A DNA stretch of 49,927 nt from assembly GCA_947627935.1 (NCBI GenBank), contig CANQXY010000009.1:1-49927 (forward strand), read 5' to 3'. The notes beneath the pieces were generated by a model, which worked only from the letters and a program-made list of their open reading frames with translations, did not search any database and was not told the DNA's origin. Shown here piece by piece: positions 18,501 through 25,620 of this stretch. The translations under genes were made by a program, and so were the position numbers. Each line of letters starts with the position of its first letter. Position 1 is the first letter of the stretch. This stretch comes from an uncultured Clostridia bacterium. GTDB lineage: Bacteria; Bacillota; Clostridia; TANB77; CAG-508.

Positions 18501-20298
18501 GTGTCCAATATCCTTTACCGTTTTTATCTTTTCTATAATAAATTATTGCTGCGTGTCCTGGTTGACCTACAACTGAAGCTGGTGTACCATGAGCAGCACG
18601 TATATGTGCACCTAATTTTGATATACCACCACAAACAGCTCCTGTTCCATATTTATTTCTCATACTCATCCATGCTTTATATACATGGTCATTTTCAGTA
18701 CTATATGTTACTTTATATTTAGAAAATATTCCTTCAAATAAATCGTCCCATTCTTGCCATTTATTAGGATCGTGGAAAATTTCATTTTCAAAATTTGGCC
18801 ATACATAAGCAATATAAGTATGTGGTTGTAAATATTTTTCTTCCTGATTTGGATTCTCATCTATTCTTTTTTGTGTATAGTCATTAAACCATTTAAGTTC
18901 TTCATCGTCTGTAATATTATTCATAACATAACGCATTTCTTCAACTTGTAGAGCTTCAAACCATGGTGTATGATCTTGCCTTGGTGTACCATCTTCATTT
19001 AGTATCGGTGTTATTGATATTATTGTACCATCAGCATCTTTTTCAACTTTTCTGGCTACTATAAATTTTCCTTCATCATATAAATCTTTATATATTTTAT
19101 AACGAACTACAGAGTCTGACCTGTTACTTGGATGATCTATTTGAGCCCAATATCCAACTTTTGTTGAATGTGTTAAAGAAAGTGAAATTGCCATTTTCTT
19201 ATATACATCACCTTTTGTTAAATTTGGATACCATGTATTTTTTGTTAAAGTTTCATCTTTAAAGTCTTCTTTATATGCACTATATAGTCTTGAAAGTTCT
19301 TTTATTGAATTATAATAACTTCCACCATCTGGTTCTCCACCTAATACATATAATCTAAGATTTTCTACATCATTCATTAACCATTCTACTGCTTCTCTAT
19401 ATTGTTCATTTAGATTTACAATAGCTTTTAAAAGATCATAACCAACATTATTTACAAAAGTTCTTTGTAATAATGTTAATTCATTTTCATTTATTACTTG
19501 TTCTACTGTTTTACCTTGTTGTGACATTTTTTCTTTTAAAATATTATCATATTCTTCTACTGTTTTAAAATTTACTGTATCTGACTTATTTTCTTTATAT
19601 CCTTCTTTATATAATTTTGCATCTGCATAAACAGCATGGTCTGATGCATTATTTCCATTTCTATCACAATATAGTTTTAAATATTTTACACCTTTAACAT
19701 TTATTTCTTTAAATAGTGCCTTTTCATTACCTTTTACTGCTATTGGATTTTTTTCTGTTTGTAACACCCAATCTTCATCATCATCCTTTTTGGTATAAAT
19801 ATAAAATTTAACACCATTTCCATTGTTTTCACGACTTGCATCTACACCCATATATGTGCTGAAATAGTCATAATCATACTTGCTAAGGTCATAGATTAAT
19901 GTTGATGTAGCATGAGCAGATATACCTTTTAAAAAATATCTTTTATTAAGTTTGCCTTCTTTTTCTTCTAATAATGTAATTAATCCATGATTATATTGTG
20001 TTTCTAAATTACTGTCTAATGTAATGCTTCCCCATTCTACATTTGATTCATTTTTAATATATTCAATATCAGACAAATATTTACACATGTCTTGAGATTC
20101 ATCTTCAGTTTTACTATTTTCTGCCAAATAATATTTTTCTTCTCCCTTAATCGCTTTTTTTGCATAATTTTGCCCAATGTTTAAGTTTGTAATAATGTTT
20201 TTAAGTGATAAAAATATTGTTAATAATAAAATAAAACTAATAATAATTATTAGTATTGGCATTAATTTTCTTTTTTTATTTTCTATATTTTCTTTCAC
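15568..20298 (-). CDS. Giant surface protein: NPCBM, transglutaminase-like, F5/8C, Ig-like and dockerin
   Basis: 1576 residues from a GTG start placed by AAAAGGAGG. A signal anchor lies at about 12-33. An NPCBM-like carbohydrate-binding domain (about 85-240; GISAHATSTLIYDLS) is followed by a helical region with an unassigned role. A transglutaminase/papain-like core carries a plausible triad: Cys556 (GAVCGGISK), His582 (PGHAAII) and Asp601 (TLDNDVSGW). A helical linker and an F5/8 type C (CBM32-like) domain (about 957-1105; AIDGNINTRWHTD) come next. Several Ig-like repeats then end in DWI-D/N motifs, and the last 70 residues are a type I dockerin with two calcium loops, DINQDGKITATDIILVKR and DINKDNKITATDLILIKR. 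It should bind a glycan and dock on the cohesin protein encoded 36 bases downstream. Substrate unknown. Confidence 0.82.
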   Translation of the reverse strand: MKENIENKKRKLMPILIIIISFILLLTIFLSLKNIITNLNIGQNYAKKAIKGEEKYYLAENSKTEDESQDMCKYLSDIEYIKNESNVEWGSITLDSNLETQYNHGLITLLEEKEGKLNKRYFLKGISAHATSTLIYDLSKYDYDYFSTYMGVDASRENNGNGVKFYIYTKKDDDEDWVLQTEKNPIAVKGNEKALFKEINVKGVKYLKLYCDRNGNNASDHAVYADAKLYKEGYKENKSDTVNFKTVEEYDNILKEKMSQQGKTVEQVINENELTLLQRTFVNNVGYDLLKAIVNLNEQYREAVEWLMNDVENLRLYVLGGEPDGGSYYNSIKELSRLYSAYKEDFKDETLTKNTWYPNLTKGDVYKKMAISLSLTHSTKVGYWAQIDHPSNRSDSVVRYKIYKDLYDEGKFIVARKVEKDADGTIISITPILNEDGTPRQDHTPWFEALQVEEMRYVMNNITDDEELKWFNDYTQKRIDENPNQEEKYLQPHTYIAYVWPNFENEIFHDPNKWQEWDDLFEGIFSKYKVTYSTENDHVYKAWMSMRNKYGTGAVCGGISKLGAHIRAAHGTPASVVGQPGHAAIIYYRKDKNGKGYWTLDNDVSGWAQTGKSEKLGTRMPLGWGSDSYVEGFAATYIMLSQEALNDNANYEKSEKIIMTAQLYEGNLQKQEEIYREALKVQDINIDAWWGLINVYNADSNRKDKDYYELAEELGNALKPFPLPMKNLLDQIKQKITSVEYSFKFTLLETQLLNEGKTFEDASKVYQPSITRTVASYLLGQTDTSLASFSFDGVDGGKIVLSSRFDNTGIRWDYNLNGKDSLNVKESWKEVYYNADETHKKQLTKEEIASITADNDIYIHIVGTDYTDANIYKIDIEDQALLDNLYANDLENRIVGVDLNTQWRYSGTEKWTLYSTESPDLTGNKTVQVRQKEAGNKMASPVSDEFKFTEDNQPDKRKYIRVSDLQIEEFSTESVDKGRPFYAPNAIDGNINTRWHTDFRYDVIKEKQNPFITIKLNEPRYISAVEFVQTKYKVDDPDAIKNVTVFVSTDGKDWKEAGKIENCATADYNQLKDITFNESVYGQYVKLYIETHSMFASISMINLFEDTTKIDRSKPTAGIYYSTKEPTSDYVIARLDNPSTEITITNNDGNDTYVFTDNGQFTFEFEDKNGNKGSATAKVDWIDKSSPTADVEYKLDGDKKLLILLDNISEDVYLLDKDNNKINYIEVKDKKISSISYLDSEGNVYKLIEVDEEGNTTKITYKNTTGEVSTVDTYVTTLKDREVSLEEYFDEEGVAVDITDAEKETLRRLQQVKTNPLEYTFDESGNYEFKLLDKASNTAYKTIKVDYLEDNNIMASDISYDITKLTNKNVVATINPYMISTEGEKLDVEIINNNSNKEHIFEDNGEFTFQYKDSKDISNVEIIEHTAKVDWIDKIAPTAKIKYSINQNTDKPVVASLTDESEDIVITNNSMRKQYTFTSNKEFTFEFQDKAGNKGTAVAKVDWINNEKEMGDINQDGKITATDIILVKRHLVAGKKQEWILTEDKFKLADINKDNKITATDLILIKRLVLKQLKEQ

Positions 20299-20329
20299 TA
20301 AAAACCTCCTTTTAATAAATATCTACTAT

Positions 20330-20358
20330 ATTATACCATATTTTCTTTATTCTGTAAA
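20330..20358 (-). promoter_or_regulatory. Promoter of the dockerin-cohesin operon
   Basis: Minus strand TTTACA, 17-base spacer, TATAAT preceded by TGG (extended -10), about 32 bases upstream of the GTG. Confidence 0.7.
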
Positions 20359-20404
20359 CATATTCCTTTCAAATCTTTTACAATAAAGTGTTGTTAAAAT
20401 TACC

Positions 20405-20418
20405 CCTACACCTCCTTG
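20405..20418. other. Attachment-site-like sequence inside the island
   Basis: Plus strand CCTACACCTCCTTG. It shares CACCTCCTTG with the left junction (10590-10599) and ACACC with the right junction (28962-28966), as an internal junction between two tandem elements would. It lies 75 bases beyond the stop of recombinase B. The shared string also contains the complement of a Shine-Dalgarno sequence, but no start codon follows it on the minus strand. Chance cannot be excluded. Confidence 0.4.
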
Positions 20419-20492
20419 TGTTATACTCCGTTTATTGCAGTTAAATAGTTTTAAAAAATAAATTTAACTTTTTTAGCTAAATCTCAATGGTT

Positions 20493-21995
20493 TTAAAGAT
20501 TAAAAGTAATCTCAATTCTGTTTTTAGAATATACTTCTATTTTGTTTATAATTTCTTTTAAGAAATCATTATTTATCCATTTTCCTTTTTTATACTCTAA
20601 TATTATATTCTTCATTTTCTTTTCATCTATCTTATCTGTATTATTTTGTTCTACCTCCTGTATTAGATTTTCAAACTTTATAATTTCTTCTTTTGCTATT
20701 GAATATTCTGTTTTAAATTCTTCTACTGTTATATATTCTTCACATTTCTTCCTATATAAAACACTTTTTTTTCGTTCTATTTTTTTTATTTCATTTTTGT
20801 ACTCATTTATTTTTTTCATATTTTCATCATTTTCTTTATAGTAATCAATTATTCTATTGGTTGTTTTATCTATTTCTATTAAATCTAGTCTTTTTATAAC
20901 TTCTGTTTTTACAATTTCATTTAAGTCTTTTTCTCTTATATAAGTTTTATTCTTACATTTCTTTTTATATAAAAGGCTACAATTAAATCCTGCACTATCA
21001 TATAAAAATCTTTGTTTATCTGATGATCTATAAACTTTATATTGCATTTTTCTTTTGCAATTTCCACAATACAGTAAATCTCTTAACAAATATTCGTGTT
21101 TTACACTTTCCCTACCTTTTTTTCCTTTCTTTATTTCTTGCACTTTGTCATATTTTTCTTTTTCGATTATTGGCTCGTGTGTGTTTTCATTTATAATCCA
21201 TGTATCCTTTCTTCTGTTTTCCTTACAAATTTTAGTCATATAATTTGTTTCATATTTGTTCATTACTGTATTTCCAATATAAAATGGATTCGACAATATA
21301 GTATTTACTTGCTCTGCATCCCATTTTCTAGTATAATTTTTCATTTTCATATATCTGCTAGGATTTTTTATTTTTTTACTGTTTAAATATTCTGCTATTT
21401 GAGTACCTGTTTTTCTCTCAATATACATATCATAAATTTTTCTTATATTATCTGCTACTTCTTCATCTATGATTATTTTATACTTATCATTTTGTTCTTT
21501 TTTATAGCCGTATGGAAGATAATGTTCAACAAACTGTCCTTTTTCTTTCATTGCTTTTTTATTTGCTCTTATTTTTTTTGATATATCTGTAATATAATAC
21601 TGATTTGCTATTCCACGAAGCATTATAGTATCATCAATTTCATATCTATCTCCACTATCTATAAACTCTGTTACTGAAATAAACCTTGTATCATTATCTG
21701 GGAAAAAGATTTCTGTGTACCAACCTGTTTTATTCTTATCACGAGTTAATCTACTTATATCCTTTACTATGACCATATTGATAAAACCTCTTGTTATATC
21801 TATCATCATTTCATTAAGTGCTGGTCTTGAATCTAATATTCCAGAATAGCCATTATCTACATATTCTTTAATTATCTTATATCCATTTTTAATAGCATAA
21901 TTTGTTGTTATTTCTCTTTGTGCTTCTATACTATTATTTTCTTCTTCGTGTTCTCTTGATAATCTTAAATATATTCCTGCTTTATATTCTTTCAT
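20493..21995 (-). CDS. Large serine recombinase B (500 aa)
   Basis: Site-specific recombinase that would join attachment sites through a serine-DNA intermediate. The ATG at 21995 is chosen because AGGTGGTG lies just upstream and the protein then begins MKEYKAGIYLRLSRE, putting the catalytic serine at residue 13; a longer frame upstream lies inside recombinase C. The resolvase core runs to about 150 (VKDISRLTRDKNKTGWY). It is followed by the recombinase domain, a zinc ribbon (CGNCKRKM...CSLLYKKKC) and a Lys/Glu coiled coil. Its start is one base after the TGA of recombinase C, so the two are translated in tandem. CcrA/CcrB of SCCmec are a known precedent for paired large serine recombinases. 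Confidence 0.93.
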   Translation of the reverse strand: MKEYKAGIYLRLSREHEEENNSIEAQREITTNYAIKNGYKIIKEYVDNGYSGILDSRPALNEMMIDITRGFINMVIVKDISRLTRDKNKTGWYTEIFFPDNDTRFISVTEFIDSGDRYEIDDTIMLRGIANQYYITDISKKIRANKKAMKEKGQFVEHYLPYGYKKEQNDKYKIIIDEEVADNIRKIYDMYIERKTGTQIAEYLNSKKIKNPSRYMKMKNYTRKWDAEQVNTILSNPFYIGNTVMNKYETNYMTKICKENRRKDTWIINENTHEPIIEKEKYDKVQEIKKGKKGRESVKHEYLLRDLLYCGNCKRKMQYKVYRSSDKQRFLYDSAGFNCSLLYKKKCKNKTYIREKDLNEIVKTEVIKRLDLIEIDKTTNRIIDYYKENDENMKKINEYKNEIKKIERKKSVLYRKKCEEYITVEEFKTEYSIAKEEIIKFENLIQEVEQNNTDKIDEKKMKNIILEYKKGKWINNDFLKEIINKIEVYSKNRIEITFNL

Positions 21996-21996
21996 A

Positions 21997-23559
21997 TCAC
22001 ACCACCTGATTAAAAATATCATATTTATAATTGATATATATTTGGTTATCATTATCAATCTGTATGTCATATATTAGTTCTGATATAATATCTTTATTTA
22101 ATTTTTTCATGTTTAATATATTTTTTATTAACTCAATTATCTCTTTTTCTTCTATAATATATTTATTTTTTTCTTCTTGAATTAGTAATTCTATTTCTTG
22201 TTTTATTCTTCTTTTTTCATCTGTTTTTTCTTTATAATATTTTTTATAATCATCTTCATCTAATAAATCTTGTTTGAAGTCTTGGTATAAAGTTTTTATA
22301 TCTTTTTCTATTCTTGCTAATTCTACATTTAGTAATTCTTTGTTGTAATTTATATTGTTATTTATAATTTCCATTTGCTCTTTGGAAATTAAGTTTTTTA
22401 TTCTTTTTTTATCAAGTTTTTCCATTGTTTCTTTTAAACTTTTTAAAATAATTGTATTAAATATTTCTTCATCGAATCCTCTACTTGCTCTTATGCAATT
22501 ATTTCCTCTATACCTTTTTAATCCGTTTAAACAGCATATTCTTTTTGATTTCAATTCTTCTGACTGATTCCTTTTATACTCAACTTTCAAAGTCATTTTA
22601 GCACCACATTCTTTACATTTAACAAGTCCATTTAGTTCCCATTCGTGTTTTTTTCTTTTAATATTTTTATTCATATTTCTCATATTTTGTACTTTATTGA
22701 ATAATTCTTCGGTAATAATTGGCTCGTGTGTGTTATAGACTATTTTCCATTCTTCTGATGGAATATATTTTACTTTTTTTGATTTGTAACTCAAGTTAAT
22801 TCTTTTTCCATATTCAAGATGTCCTAAATACTCTTTTTTTATTATCATTCTTCTAATAGTTTCTTCTCTCCATTTATACCTAATATCTCCATTATTTCCA
22901 CTATTATTGGGACTTGGTATATTATCATTTTGTAGTCCTTTTACTATTTCAGAAGGTGTTTTTCCTTTGCTATATTCTTCAAAAATTCTTTTTACTATTC
23001 TTGCCTCTGCTTTATTTATAACTAATTTGTGTTTATCTTCTTTCGATTTTCTATAACCGTAAGGGGCTATTGCTCCCATAAACATTCCTTTTTCTTTTCT
23101 TGCCCATACACTCGATTTTATTTTTCTTGAAATATCTTTACTATACCAATCATTTATAAGAGTCTTAAACTGTATCATATCATTATTTGAGTTTTTTGTT
23201 CCTGTATCTACATTATCTAATACAGATATATATCTTATATTTCTTTCCAAAAAGTATAATTCAATAAAATAATTTGCCTCAAAACTATTTCTTGAAAGTC
23301 TTGATAAGTCTTTTGTAATAATACAATTTATAGTTCCTTTTTCTATATCTGCTATCATTCTTTGAAAGTCTGGTCTATCAGTATTTAATCCAGTATATCC
23401 ATCATCTATGTAGTAATCTACAATAAAAAAGTCCTGTCCTAATTCTTCTACTTTTTTTACTATTATACTTTTTTGACTTACTATACTATCACTTACATCT
23501 TTATCACCATCTTCCTGCGACAGCCTTAAATATGCTGCAACTTTATATTTTTCATTCAT
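21997..23559 (-). CDS. Large serine recombinase C (520 aa)
   Basis: Same family as B but clearly diverged. Catalytic Ser14 lies in YLRLSQEDGD. Next come the core motifs TKDLSRLSRN and DNVDTGTKN, the recombinase domain (APYGYRKSKEDKHKL), a zinc ribbon (CKECGAKMT...CCLNGLKRYRGNNC) and a C-terminal coiled coil. The ribosome site GAGGTG lies six bases before the ATG but sits in a hairpin (23566-23584), suggesting translational control. The 50-residue ORF at 23642-23794 precedes it in the same transcript. Recombinases B and C look intact, unlike A, so any present mobility of the island should depend on them. Confidence 0.93.
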   Translation of the reverse strand: MNEKYKVAAYLRLSQEDGDKDVSDSIVSQKSIIVKKVEELGQDFFIVDYYIDDGYTGLNTDRPDFQRMIADIEKGTINCIITKDLSRLSRNSFEANYFIELYFLERNIRYISVLDNVDTGTKNSNNDMIQFKTLINDWYSKDISRKIKSSVWARKEKGMFMGAIAPYGYRKSKEDKHKLVINKAEARIVKRIFEEYSKGKTPSEIVKGLQNDNIPSPNNSGNNGDIRYKWREETIRRMIIKKEYLGHLEYGKRINLSYKSKKVKYIPSEEWKIVYNTHEPIITEELFNKVQNMRNMNKNIKRKKHEWELNGLVKCKECGAKMTLKVEYKRNQSEELKSKRICCLNGLKRYRGNNCIRASRGFDEEIFNTIILKSLKETMEKLDKKRIKNLISKEQMEIINNNINYNKELLNVELARIEKDIKTLYQDFKQDLLDEDDYKKYYKEKTDEKRRIKQEIELLIQEEKNKYIIEEKEIIELIKNILNMKKLNKDIISELIYDIQIDNDNQIYINYKYDIFNQVV

Positions 23560-23565
23560 AATTCA

Positions 23566-23584
23566 ACACCTCTTTTTGAGGTGT
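23566..23584 (-). promoter_or_regulatory. Hairpin that masks the ribosome site of recombinase C
   Basis: In the transcript: ACACCUC, loop AAAAA, GAGGUGU, then UGAAUU and the AUG. The 7-bp perfect stem contains the whole Shine-Dalgarno sequence. Confidence 0.6.
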
Positions 23585-23599
23585 ATATATTTGATAAAA
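23579..23599 (+). repeat. 21-bp inverted repeat, copy 1
   Basis: This segment, beginning AGGTGTATATATTTG, is identical over 21 bases to the complement of 28916-28936. Its first bases overlap the hairpin before recombinase C. Confidence 0.75.
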
Positions 23600-23641
23600 A
23601 AATTTTATAATTGTTAGTGTTTCATTACAAATGTGTAATTT

Positions 23642-23794
23642 TTAATTTATTTGTGAAATTGCATATTTGCATATTAGATCATATAATTTATCTATATTCT
23701 GTGCATTTTCTATACATTTTGTTATCACAGTATATTTTTTATTGCCTATTTCATAAGTTGTTACATTTTGTCGCTTTTTTTCATCTTGTACCAT
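23642..23794 (-). CDS. Small recombinase-associated protein (50 aa)
   Basis: ATG with a perfect AGGAGGTG site. The product, MVQDEKKRQNVTTYEIGNKK and onward, has a charged N-terminus, a strand pair with the pattern YEIGNKKYTV, and a C-terminal helix (NIDKLYDLICKYAI). It is the first gene before recombinases C and B. The layout matches the 51-residue ORF before recombinase A, and the strand-GN-strand then helix pattern is shared. The pattern fits small proteins seen upstream of serine recombinases in clostridial mobile elements; the function is not established here. Confidence 0.65.
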   Translation of the reverse strand: MVQDEKKRQNVTTYEIGNKKYTVITKCIENAQNIDKLYDLICKYAISQIN

Positions 23795-23858
23795 ATATAT
23801 ACACCTCCTAAATTCTCTTAAAAACTATTAACATTGGCTTGAATTTATGACTAATTTT

Positions 23859-23945
23859 TCATTTTTGGAAAAATTCATCTAAAGTAAAGTTAACCTCTTT
23901 TATTGTCTTTCTAGGATGATGTGAGTGTATTTCTGATAAAAAAAT
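23859..23945 (-). pseudogene. Possible protein-like remnant upstream of the small ORF
   Basis: An open stretch of about 27 codons ends in TGA and reads SEIHSHHPRKTIKEVNFTLD and then EFFQK. It has no start codon or ribosome site and runs into the neighbouring terminator. It looks more protein-like than the surrounding AT-rich DNA but cannot be assigned. Confidence 0.25.
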
Positions 23946-23967
23946 TAGACCTACTTATGTAGGTCTA
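23946..23967 (-). terminator. Terminator of the protease-Big2 operon
   Basis: TAGACCTAC-TTAT-GTAGGTCTA; on the minus strand it is followed by AATTTTTTTA. It begins a few bases after the Big2 gene stop. Confidence 0.8.
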
Positions 23968-23971
23968 GTTT

Positions 23972-25585
23972 TTATTTTATATCTTTATATTTCTTATATT
24001 TTTTATAAAGGAAAATACCTAATAATGTTATACTCACAAAAGAAATTAAAACAACTGATGTAACCCCTGTATGTGGAAGAACACCTTTAACAACAGTATC
24101 ATCCGTTTTACTTAGAGTTCCTTGAGAAGTAGAAGATAAATTGTCCCATTTAAAATCACTACTTGTATAAGCCCACAAATCCCAAGAATCAAATGAAGAA
24201 GATAACCAAGCCTGTCCTAATGTTACCCCCTCTATTGGGTAATACTTTCCGTTTTCATCATCAAATTTTACATATATATAGTAATATCCTTTATTTTGAA
24301 GTAATTTTTTTCCATCAAAAAGAGATTTATCACTTTCAAAATATGCTTCACTTGTAGTTGTTAAGTTTTGTGAATATATCGAATCGTGGCTTTTTGCATA
24401 ATTCAACAATTCTGTAATCCCTGAATAATCATTTTTTTGAATTTTAGATAATATTGAATTATCTGTAATTTTGCCAATTTTTAATGTGAATTTTCTATTT
24501 TCAACTTCGGTTGGAAAATTAAAATTTATATATGTATAGTTATCTTTTTTATTACTTGTTGTACTATTCCAATAACCTATACTAAAAGTTTGCAATATTA
24601 AATTTAATTTTGGTAATTCTGCTCTAGTTATTTTTTTGCCATCTGAAACAAATCTCGTTGCATAACTTACATAATTACCATTTTCATCGTAATAACTATC
24701 TCCTAATCTTGACTCTTGCAATATCCATATATACATATCTTGGTTTAATTCAGCATATTTTGAAATATTACGAGTATATATATAGTTTTCATCTGTATTT
24801 ATTGAAAAATTTTCAATAACATTTTTCATTTTATCTGTATCTATTGATCCATAAGCTGTTTTTGTAATATTAGGTTTTGTATTGTTTGATGTAATTATAT
24901 AATAATAATTCGTATAATCATTAGTATTAAGTTTTATTCCTTTAATCTGTAAAGTTTCTGTTGTCCAATTTAATGCCGTTTCGTAACTAGCATTTGAAAA
25001 ATCTGTAAATTTTGGACTATCATACACTATAACTTCACAAGTATCCGAAGCCCCAGCAACCGAAGCAGTAATGGTCGCTTTTCCCTGTTTAACTGCTTTT
25101 ATTTTACCTGTTGTTTTATCTACTGTAACTGTATTTGGATTATTACTTATCCAAGTAACAGATGCATTGGAAACTTCTTCAAAATTTCCATCTTCAACTT
25201 CTGCAATAAGATTTTCAGTATCATGTTCTCCTATAATTAAATTTACACTTGAAACACTATTCCCTCGATTTCCAACAATAGTTATTCCACTATATACTAC
25301 ATTTACTTCACATGTTGCTGTTTCTCCACCTCTTGTAGCTTTTATATTAGTTTTCCCTATTTTATTACCTATTACTGTACCATTATTAACACTTGCTATA
25401 CTATCATCATCACTTTTCCATGTTATCTCTCCTTCTCCTCCACTAAATGATATATCACTAGTAGCATTTAATCTAACATCTAAGCTTTGCTCTTCAAATG
25501 AAAAATTTGCTGCGTTAACTTTGATACTAAATATGGTCATAATTAAAAATGTTGCAAATACTATAAACAATATCTTTCTTTTCAT
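23972..25585 (-). CDS. Wall-anchored Big2-repeat surface protein (LPHTG signal)
   Basis: A 537-residue secreted protein. The signal peptide ends at about residue 25 (KVNAA). Two bacterial Ig-like group 2 domains follow (about 28-98 and 100-188), each with the typical strand phrases ITWKSDDDSIASVNNGTVIG / ATRGGETATCEV and VTWISNNPNTVTVD / GKATITASVAG. An unassigned domain of about 290 residues, rich in Tyr, Asn and Ser, comes next, then LPHTGV, a membrane helix and a Lys/Tyr tail. It starts 35 bases after the protease gene and shares its transcript. The middle domain is the part likely to carry the specific function; I do not recognise it. Confidence 0.82.
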   Translation of the reverse strand: MKRKILFIVFATFLIMTIFSIKVNAANFSFEEQSLDVRLNATSDISFSGGEGEITWKSDDDSIASVNNGTVIGNKIGKTNIKATRGGETATCEVNVVYSGITIVGNRGNSVSSVNLIIGEHDTENLIAEVEDGNFEEVSNASVTWISNNPNTVTVDKTTGKIKAVKQGKATITASVAGASDTCEVIVYDSPKFTDFSNASYETALNWTTETLQIKGIKLNTNDYTNYYYIITSNNTKPNITKTAYGSIDTDKMKNVIENFSINTDENYIYTRNISKYAELNQDMYIWILQESRLGDSYYDENGNYVSYATRFVSDGKKITRAELPKLNLILQTFSIGYWNSTTSNKKDNYTYINFNFPTEVENRKFTLKIGKITDNSILSKIQKNDYSGITELLNYAKSHDSIYSQNLTTTSEAYFESDKSLFDGKKLLQNKGYYYIYVKFDDENGKYYPIEGVTLGQAWLSSSFDSWDLWAYTSSDFKWDNLSSTSQGTLSKTDDTVVKGVLPHTGVTSVVLISFVSITLLGIFLYKKYKKYKDIK

Positions 25586-25620
25586 TTTTTTACCCCTTTC
25601 TTACTTTTTTTATTTTGCAT

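Noticed and set aside
23795..23810. Third copy of the 21-bp repeat near the 50-aa ORF
   Set aside because: Only AGGTGTATATAT is shared, and that part is the ribosome site with its spacer, so the match is likely functional coincidence.
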